A DNA stretch of 7,022 bases. Source: a bacterium. Lineage in GTDB: Bacteria > Dependentiae > Babeliae > Babeliales > RVW-14. A model generated the notes under the pieces. The model searched no databases. It was not told the origin of the DNA and was given only the letters and a program-made list of their open reading frames with translations. Location: assembly GCA_010027825.1 (NCBI GenBank), contig RGUK01000074.1, positions 1-7,022 on the forward strand. Direction: 5' to 3'. A program made the position numbers and the translations under genes. The first letter of the stretch is position 1. Each line of letters opens with the position of its first letter. Positions 1-4,975 of the stretch are shown here, in pieces.

Positions 1-3000
1 TCCAGATGCCGTATTCGTTATGTCCGAGTTTATCAGATTTATGTTTCCTGTTGTATTCCATGTACCGCTAATATTTAGTGCGGCATTCGCATTACTTCCC
101 GTGTTGCTAAATGATGCAACATTCAATGAACTTCTGTTTTTTACATTAGTCATATATATTTCAGTAGAGTCCATTGTGATAGAGTTGCCAGATGCTCCAT
201 AAACATACATATTTCCATTAAGTTGCACTTTATAACTTCCTTGGTCACTTACGCTATTGATAAGAAAATCTCCATCAGCAACAAACGTTGCCCTTACCGT
301 GTTGTTGGTAAAGAATTGCAATTCCTCATTCGCTGCATTACCGACAAGAGCAGCATACCCAAGAGAGCCTGTTACGGTCACTCCTGCTATACTTGATTCC
401 GACATAAGGTACGCAGTAGAACCAGCATTGCCTACCGTCAAAGCACTCGCTGATGTTCCTGAACGTGTTACCGTTAAGCCATTTGTAGTATTGCTTGAAA
501 CATCCAATTTACCAGAGACGTAGGCGTTGTTGACTACTTGGAGACCGTATGCTCCAGCGTCAGAGGTTGTGCCTACATAAACTTCAGATGAATTTGTAGC
601 TAAATAGGTATTTGATGTACTTCTTAATTCGCCACTTATATCCAATCGATATGATGGGCTTGATGTACCAAGGCCGATATTTCCGGCAGAACTAACTCGC
701 ATCCGAGGACTTCCGTTAGTATAAAAATCAATATCGTTGGCGTCCGAACCGATATATAATGCATTGGCAGTATTATTATGTTGAATGAATGCTTTTCTGG
801 AACCATTATTTGAAATATTTATACCACTATATTGCTCACCTGCATTATCAAGGTCTATTTGTGCTCCATTCGCTCCTTTGACATGCAAAAATGTAGATGG
901 ATTTGTTGTGCCAATACCAATCTTTGAAGAACTTTCATAAATAACGCTATTCCCCACCGCCGTACTCCCGGTGAACTTCGCAACGTAATTCGTCGTGCCA
1001 CTACCGCTAACGCCCCCGCTCGGTACAGCCGTCTTTTGTATGACCCCGTTCGCGTCTGCCCACAACATGTTCATCGGAGATGAGGAGGAGTCGATGGTCG
1101 TGATACGGGCGCGACCGGAGACGTGGAGGCGTTCGGAAGGTGATGCAGTTCCGATGCCGACATTGCCATCATCTCTAACTACGAAAAGATTTACCCCATT
1201 TGGGTCTTGAACACCAAGACCATAACTTGCCGAGGTGGTACCTTGTCCGCGTACTACAAGCCTATAAGTTCCATCCACTGACCTACCAAAAGAACCAAAG
1301 CCGCTTACTATTGCATTACCATTAACGTCTAATTTTTGTGCGGGTGATGTAGTTCCTATTCCCACATTCCCACTACTCGCCGCCAGCACAGCCCCGGTCG
1401 TGTTATAGATGGACCCTGCTACCTGCAACGCATACGCGCCAGCGTCGGTTGTGGTGCCGATGAGGAGTTCGCCGGATGAATTTATGCGTAATCTTTCTGC
1501 ATTAGCAACAGCATCATAAATTCTTAGACCACCAGATACAGCATTCCCGGTTTGAATAGTATAAAAACCTTCTGTTGCTGTTTGTAATCTTATGCCAGCA
1601 TTTGCATTAACACCACTACTTGTTGTCTGTATAGACATGTTAATGTCACTTGTTCCGACTATATCTAATTTCAAACTTGGACTTGTAGTACCAATCCCAA
1701 CATTCGTTCCATTGTCAAATATCTGCGAGTTCCCCACCGCCGTACTCCCGGTGAACTTCGCAACGTAATTCGTCGTGCCACTACCGCTAACGCCTCCGCT
1801 CGGCACAGCCGTCTTTTGTATGACACCGTTCGCGTCTGCCCAAAGCATGTTCATGGGAGACGAGGAAGAATCAATGGTCGTGATACGGGCGCGACCGGAT
1901 ACGTGGAGGCGTTCGGATGGGGATGATGTACCTAATCCCATATTCCCGCTTGATAAAATCCTTAATAATTCTGTACCAGATACACCAATGTTGTTACCTG
2001 TAAAATCCGTTTTCGGTGCTTTGGTGATACTAAAATAGCTTGTTGTATCAATAAATAAAGCTGTCCCATTAAGTCCAGCCGTTATTGATATTGCTTTACC
2101 TGTTTGACTAATTATTGTTGCAGATGGAGTAGAAGAAGCATATCCATCGATTATCCTGAAATCTGCATCCGAACCCAAAACACGCAATTTCGTTCCACTT
2201 GTACTCGTCGTTCCTATTCCCACATTCCCACTCGACGCAGCGAATACCGCGCCCGTGGTGTTGTAGATTGAGCCTGCGACTTGGAGAGCGTATGCCCCAG
2301 CATCGACATTCGTATTCAACAAAAGCTCCCCGTCTGTCTTTATTCGCATTCGCTCACTCCCATTCGTGTAGAAAGTTTGTAAACCTCCCCATCCTGAAAA
2401 TCCTGACGCAATCCTCAATTCACCTCCACCTAGTTCCATCTTGAAAGAGCCATATTCGAGTGCATCTGTCGTTGTGTTACCTATTACATATCCACGATAT
2501 AATGATGTTCCACCCTGCGTCGATACTCTTGCAACCGTTGAAGATGCTCCACCTATTTCTAAAGTAGATTGTGGACTCGCCGTTCCGATGCCTACGTTTG
2601 TACCATTATCAAATATTTGACTGTTTCCCAAAGCCGTGCTGCCTGTAAACTTCGGCACATAGTTGGTCGACCCGCTACCTGTCACCCGTGCAAGGCCTGC
2701 CACGCTGTCAATTCCTTTTTGCACTCGTGCCCGTGTAGCCATAGTCGCACTATCGACAAGAAGTGACTGACCGCTTTTCGTCAATCCGAAGCCAGCCGCT
2801 CGAATGTATTGAGACAGCATGTTCGATGTATCGGAAATGGATAGCTCCAATGCAGCCAAAGAGTCCAAGCCCTTACGTCTCCATGCCCTCGTTGACAAGA
2901 CCGTCGTATCTGCTGCAACTGACCCGGTGGATGTAATCGTCGTGAATGACATGCCCGTGCCTGCGCTGACCGATGTGACCGTTCCGGGACCCTTTACAGC

Positions 3001-3474
3001 ACCCAATGAGTCGATGCCTTTCTGTACCCTTGCACGGGTAGCCATTGCTGCCGTGTCTACCGAGATTGTCTGCCCGCTCTTTGTTACGCCATATCCGGCT
3101 GCGCGGAGATAAGGAGATAGCATAGATGCCGTATCAGAAGCAAAAATATATGCGCCGCTTGATCCGGCAAAGTCTGACCATTGGACCCTCACGGAGTCCC
3201 AATACATATACTTGTTTTTCTGTATGCTAAAAATGGTCAAGCCATTTCGTTTGGTCCCACCAGTAATCAATGCCGTATCAACCACCATCGGAGGCATAAA
3301 ACCTCTTGTGGCGCCATATCGTGGACCCATGCTGAAATAGGCAAGGGTATCGGTGACAGTGGTGCGGCCAACAGACATTCTGTTTTGAAAAACATAGTCA
3401 GGCACCGGGTTGACCTGTTGTGCCTGCAGTCCGCAGGAAATGAATACCAATGCAGCAAGTAGTTTATATCTCAT
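1..3474 (-). CDS. Long repetitive tail-fibre-like protein with signal peptide (partial, C-terminus missing)
   Basis: The frame is open for 1158 codons from the ATG at 3474 to the left edge, with no stop or frameshift; I checked every codon. Residues 1-18 form a Sec signal peptide, MRYKLLAALVFISCGLQA, followed by Q-Q. Residues 113-157 and 214-258 are a duplicated unit around RAAG-[YF]-G-[VL]-TKSGQ and MATRARVQKGIDS. Between them lies GTVTSVSAGTG (164-174) with a following T-x-T-S-T-G-S-V-x-x-D-T-T, a common phage tail-fibre motif. Residues ~265-960 are an array of shaft-like modules. A typical one reads SGSGTTNYVAKFTGST, then GNSQIFDNGTNVGIGTTSP, then L-[DHR]-V-x-G. FYTNGS-x-RMR and DAGAYALQV blocks also recur. 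Such proteins usually end in an S74-type self-cleaving chaperone; if present here it lies beyond position 1. The ATG overlaps the upstream TGA as ATGA, and no Shine-Dalgarno sequence is visible nearby, so translation is probably coupled. Known use: host-surface recognition. The signal peptide leaves open descent from a secreted host protein with the same repeats. Confidence 0.82.
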   Translation of the reverse strand, partial: MRYKLLAALVFISCGLQAQQVNPVPDYVFQNRMSVGRTTVTDTLAYFSMGPRYGATRGFMPPMVVDTALITGGTKRNGLTIFSIQKNKYMYWDSVRVQWSDFAGSSGAYIFASDTASMLSPYLRAAGYGVTKSGQTISVDTAAMATRARVQKGIDSLGAVKGPGTVTSVSAGTGMSFTTITSTGSVAADTTVLSTRAWRRKGLDSLAALELSISDTSNMLSQYIRAAGFGLTKSGQSLLVDSATMATRARVQKGIDSVAGLARVTGSGSTNYVPKFTGSTALGNSQIFDNGTNVGIGTASPQSTLEIGGASSTVARVSTQGGTSLYRGYVIGNTTTDALEYGSFKMELGGGELRIASGFSGWGGLQTFYTNGSERMRIKTDGELLLNTNVDAGAYALQVAGSIYNTTGAVFAASSGNVGIGTTSTSGTKLRVLGSDADFRIIDGYASSTPSATIISQTGKAISITAGLNGTALFIDTTSYFSITKAPKTDFTGNNIGVSGTELLRILSSGNMGLGTSSPSERLHVSGRARITTIDSSSSPMNMLWADANGVIQKTAVPSGGVSGSGTTNYVAKFTGSTAVGNSQIFDNGTNVGIGTTSPSLKLDIVGTSDINMSIQTTSSGVNANAGIRLQTATEGFYTIQTGNAVSGGLRIYDAVANAERLRINSSGELLIGTTTDAGAYALQVAGSIYNTTGAVLAASSGNVGIGTTSPAQKLDVNGNAIVSGFGSFGRSVDGTYRLVVRGQGTTSASYGLGVQDPNGVNLFVVRDDGNVGIGTASPSERLHVSGRARITTIDSSSSPMNMLWADANGVIQKTAVPSGGVSGSGTTNYVAKFTGSTAVGNSVIYESSSKIGIGTTNPSTFLHVKGANGAQIDLDNAGEQYSGINISNNGSRKAFIQHNNTANALYIGSDANDIDFYTNGSPRMRVSSAGNIGLGTSSPSYRLDISGELRSTSNTYLATNSSEVYVGTTSDAGAYGLQVVNNAYVSGKLDVSSNTTNGLTVTRSGTSASALTVGNAGSTAYLMSESSIAGVTVTGSLGYAALVGNAANEELQFFTNNTVRATFVADGDFLINSVSDQGSYKVQLNGNMYVYGASGNSITMDSTEIYMTNVKNRSSLNVASFSNTGSNANAALNISGTWNTTGNINLINSDITNTASG
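946..1143 (-). repeat. 66-residue identical block, copy B
   Basis: Fibre residues 778-843, identical in protein to copy A. Hand counts give GC of about 55-65% across 961-1140, against about 38-40% in the two preceding 60-base lines (841-960). The identity ends sharply at the protein level: the next residue is V844 here but Q584 in copy A, and the residue before is A777 here but S517 in copy A. Confidence 0.95.
1351..1446 (-). repeat. DAGAYALQV fibre module, copy 2
   Basis: Fibre residues 677-708, with L in place of F at residue 697. A shorter, more diverged third copy, SDAGAYGLQVVNNAYVSG, occurs at residues 971-988, encoded around 513-564. Confidence 0.88.
1726..1923 (-). repeat. 66-residue identical block, copy A
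   Basis: Fibre residues 518-583, from SPSERLHVSGRARITTIDSS through NMLWADANGVIQKTAVPSGG to the end of FTGSTAVGNS. The protein is identical to copy B, 780 bp away. The DNA differs at 17 of 198 positions and every difference is silent. Local GC is about 60% at 1861-1920, against about 47% in the line just downstream. Confidence 0.95.
2209..2304 (-). repeat. DAGAYALQV fibre module, copy 1
   Basis: Fibre residues 391-422: DAGAYALQVAGSIYNTTGAV, then F-A-A-S-S-G-N-V-G-I-G-T. It matches copy 2 residue for residue except one F/L change, while the DNA has diverged clearly at silent sites. The copies lie 858 bp (286 codons) apart, a different spacing from the 780-bp repeat, so the array grew by more than one duplication. 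Confidence 0.88.
2701..2835 (-). repeat. N-terminal fibre repeat, copy 2
   Basis: Fibre residues 214-258: S-D-T-S-N-M-L-S-Q-Y-I, then RAAGFGLTKSGQSLLVDSAT, then MATRARVQKGIDSV. It is colinear with copy 1 without gaps. A third, shorter echo (STRAWRRKGLDSL, residues 194-206) lies between the copies, so the tail half of the unit occurs three times. Confidence 0.85.
3004..3138 (-). repeat. N-terminal fibre repeat, copy 1
   Basis: Fibre residues 113-157. The unit reads S-D-T-A-S-M-L-S-P-Y-L, then RAAGYGVTKSGQTISVDTAA, then MATRARVQKGIDSL. Copy 2 begins exactly 303 bp (101 codons) further along the gene. The proteins are far more alike than the DNA, so the duplication is old and kept by selection on the protein. 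Confidence 0.85.
3421..3474 (-). other. Signal peptide of the fibre-like protein
   Basis: Codons 1-18 encode a short basic start (R2, K4), a hydrophobic core L-L-A-A-L-V-F-I, and a polar end C-G-L-Q-A before Q-Q. The best cleavage site is after A18 (L-Q-A, signal peptidase I type). Q-Q directly after the cleavage site is common in secreted Bacteroidota proteins. A lipoprotein reading at C14 (F-I-S-C) is weaker, because K4 lies too close to the cysteine for the classical lipobox pattern. Confidence 0.75.
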
Positions 3475-4298
3475 TTTTGGAACACTTTAATGATTTCTCC
3501 AAAGTTTAGATCTGCATCAAACCAAATCCGCTGTGCCGTCTCGTCAACCACACATTCACCGGCCGTGACGGACCCGACCACTGGGATGCCGGTGATGCTC
3601 GTGGTGGTGGTCAGGCTGTCGATATAGGTTGATGCCGTGAGGGGTTCGGATAGATACGATTGCACTGTACCCGTGATGGGTGTCAGTGCCGTGAAAGCAT
3701 AAGATGCCGCCACTGATGGCAAAGTAGGGTATGCCGTGGCTGCCTCCTGCTCGATAATTATGTAATTAATGCCACTTATTGTTGTGTACCTTCCTTTTTT
3801 GTACTTCTCCGTGCCGAGCTGAGTGACCAGGTTGACCGTGGAACCGGTGATGTTAACCCGCAGCCTGTTGGTCGATACGGATGTGGTGGTGACGGTCGTC
3901 CCCCATGTGGCTGCGTCTATGGCCGCTTTTAGGCCGTTGCGTACGTTGGTGGTGGTGTTACCTGTCACTACCCTATACTTGGCAATGGTGGACCCGTAAT
4001 AGACGCTGTAAGTGGTTCCAGCCACAGGTGTCGGGCCGAATTCGTACAGGATTTCACGATTGCCGCCTGTCAGCGTGTTGGATATGGTGATCAGATAGTT
4101 CCCAGATGACAGGGACCCAAGACGTATGCCGTACCATTCATAGGTGTACACATTGACCGTCTGCGTTCCGCCAAAGGCCGTGCTGTGCTTAATGCCTATG
4201 CCATTGCGGTCAATCATTATGATGTTACCTGCAATCAGGCCAACCACATCAATGTATGGTTGTACTGCGACGATGTTATATGTCCTTGCTCCGTACAT
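3471..4298 (-). CDS. Probable tail accessory protein, Thr/Ser/Gly-rich
   Basis: I do not recognise a named family for this 275-residue protein. It has no signal peptide, membrane segment or catalytic motif and reads as beta-rich, with many Thr, Ser, Gly and Val residues, as phage tail and fibre-attachment proteins often do. Residues ~17-72 (RNGIG at 31-35, ending in NYLITI at 67-72) match the C-terminal extension of the preceding tube-like protein in spacing and key residues. Residues ~96-155 hold TTYSVYYGS, then TTTNVRNGLKAAIDAATWG (115-133), then a strand ending LRVNITG. This recalls the small alpha/beta modules of phage tail proteins, in which a short helix follows 'T-x-x-x-V-x-x-x-L'. The C-terminus has AGECVVDETAQRIWFDADLN (246-265). 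The start overlaps the upstream stop by one base, and the stop overlaps the fibre start by four (ATGA). Its place just before the fibre fits a linker or fibre-attachment protein, but that is an inference from position. Confidence 0.6.
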   Translation of the reverse strand: MYGARTYNIVAVQPYIDVVGLIAGNIIMIDRNGIGIKHSTAFGGTQTVNVYTYEWYGIRLGSLSSGNYLITISNTLTGGNREILYEFGPTPVAGTTYSVYYGSTIAKYRVVTGNTTTNVRNGLKAAIDAATWGTTVTTTSVSTNRLRVNITGSTVNLVTQLGTEKYKKGRYTTISGINYIIIEQEAATAYPTLPSVAASYAFTALTPITGTVQSYLSEPLTASTYIDSLTTTTSITGIPVVGSVTAGECVVDETAQRIWFDADLNFGEIIKVFQK

Positions 4299-4975
4299 CA
4301 GTCAACGTAAATAGTCACAATCCACTCCCCGGCCCCTAGTGCCATACCAAACTCAAGAGACCCGCTGCCGCTTGTATATTTCACCTGCGAACCTGTGGGT
4401 GTGCCTGCCGTGATAACCTCTAAGCCTATGCCGTTCCTGCGCACGTCAAGGACGTCAACCCCAAGGATGCTGCTGTCACTGATGGTCGTTTCGCCACCGG
4501 TGGCCGTGTATGCCCAACTGTCAACATCCGTAAGAGGAGTGTTGACCACGACCTGGTCGAACGAAGGATCACCATTCATGGTCAGCGTGAATGACCATGT
4601 GGCAGTCTGCCCGATGGTGGCCGACATTGTTATTTCATCAATCAGACAAGGTACCTCATATGTCTTGCTGTTCCCCTGCGGGTCGGTGATGCTGTACTTG
4701 GTCAGGATGATAAAGTGTTCTTTCATCGAGTCAAGCAGGTCGAAAATGCCATTCTTGCCCGTGTCAGGCACTACCTTGATCACTCCGTTGCTCGATATGT
4801 TGCCCGTGGTCCGTCCGTAGATGTAGGACCTCCATTTGCCGCTTGTGTACGGTGCCAGTTCTATCTTGTCGGTTGTATGTGTAATGGTCACGTCCTTGGC
4901 GCACGCGAAAGGGTAATAGGTCGTGCCTAGCTTTGCGTAAAATACCACCCCGTCACCTCTTACTGCGTCTGCCAT
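4298..4975 (-). CDS. Phage tail-tube-like protein with C-terminal extension
   Basis: This 225-residue protein resembles major tail (tube) proteins of long-tailed phages, the TP901-1/lambda gpV type that stack as rings around the tape measure. The first ~140 residues have the expected order: a start with GDGVVFYAKLGTTYYPFACA (7-26); DVTITHTTDKIELAPYTSGK (28-47) with the 'k-x-v-x-i-x-x-x-x-x-x-i-e' strand and G-K-W loop; an FDLLDSMKEHFIILTKYS segment (78-95); and the closing PCLIDEITMSATIGQTATWS (109-128) followed by F-T-L-T-M-N-G-D. Residues ~145-225 are an extra beta-rich region ending at the stop. It contains RNGIG (180-184) and recurs in diverged form at the start of the next protein. The ATG overlaps the hub TAA (TAATG), and the TGA overlaps the next ATG (TGATG). 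The position downstream of the hub-like gene is unusual, because tube genes normally precede the tape measure. It may therefore be a specialised tail-tip ring rather than the main tube. Confidence refers to the family, not the role. Confidence 0.65.
   Translation of the reverse strand: MADAVRGDGVVFYAKLGTTYYPFACAKDVTITHTTDKIELAPYTSGKWRSYIYGRTTGNISSNGVIKVVPDTGKNGIFDLLDSMKEHFIILTKYSITDPQGNSKTYEVPCLIDEITMSATIGQTATWSFTLTMNGDPSFDQVVVNTPLTDVDSWAYTATGGETTISDSSILGVDVLDVRRNGIGLEVITAGTPTGSQVKYTSGSGSLEFGMALGAGEWIVTIYVD

Larger units (their letters stand above)
667..2592 (-). repeat. Array of eight G-[IL]-G-T fibre shaft modules
   Basis: The motif G-[IL]-G-T followed by [AST]-[SN]-[PT] begins at fibre residues 295, 419, 513, 593, 705, 773, 853 and 933. 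It is usually preceded by G-N-V or T-N-V and followed about 5-8 residues later by L-x-[VI]-x-G (for example KLDVNG, RLHVSG, RLDISG). Intervals are 124, 94, 80, 112, 68, 80 and 80 residues. A decayed further unit (EVYVGTTSDAGAYGLQV, from residue 964) lies beyond the last. Modules of this kind are common in tail-fibre-domain proteins of Bacteroidota and their phages. Confidence 0.85.

Noticed and set aside
1..950. S74 peptidase/chaperone domain at the end of the fibre
   Set aside because: The visible sequence still consists of shaft-like repeats up to position 1. Such a domain is expected further on but cannot be seen.
995..2038. Two plus-strand frames (995-1210 and 1775-2038) with nearly identical starts, looking like a duplicated small gene
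   Set aside because: They are the antisense of the two copies of the 66-residue fibre block, so their similarity is explained by that repeat. All differences are silent in the minus-strand frame.
667..2592. Possible CRISPR array because of repeated DNA with spacers
   Set aside because: The repeats are coding, of uneven length and spacing, and conserved in protein rather than in DNA.
3267..3458. Minus-strand 63-codon frame starting at 3458, and a similar one at 5829-6020
   Set aside because: Both are out-of-frame shadows inside the fibre and hub-like genes, which read through in their own frames without interruption.
1..3474. Diversity-generating retroelement target in the fibre
   Set aside because: No reverse transcriptase, template repeat or adenine-biased variable C-terminal lectin-type region is visible in the window; the C-terminus is outside it.
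3421..3474. Lipoprotein signal with acylated C14
   Set aside because: F-I-S-C is a loose lipobox and K4 lies within the segment that should lack charge; the L-Q-A/Q-Q site fits signal peptidase I better. It is not fully excluded.
4395..4820. Plus-strand open frames up to 154 codons, for example here, at 5030-5494 and at 6427-6774
   Set aside because: They lie wholly antisense to well-supported minus-strand genes, have cysteine-rich or low-complexity compositions unlike real proteins, and show no recognisable domain.
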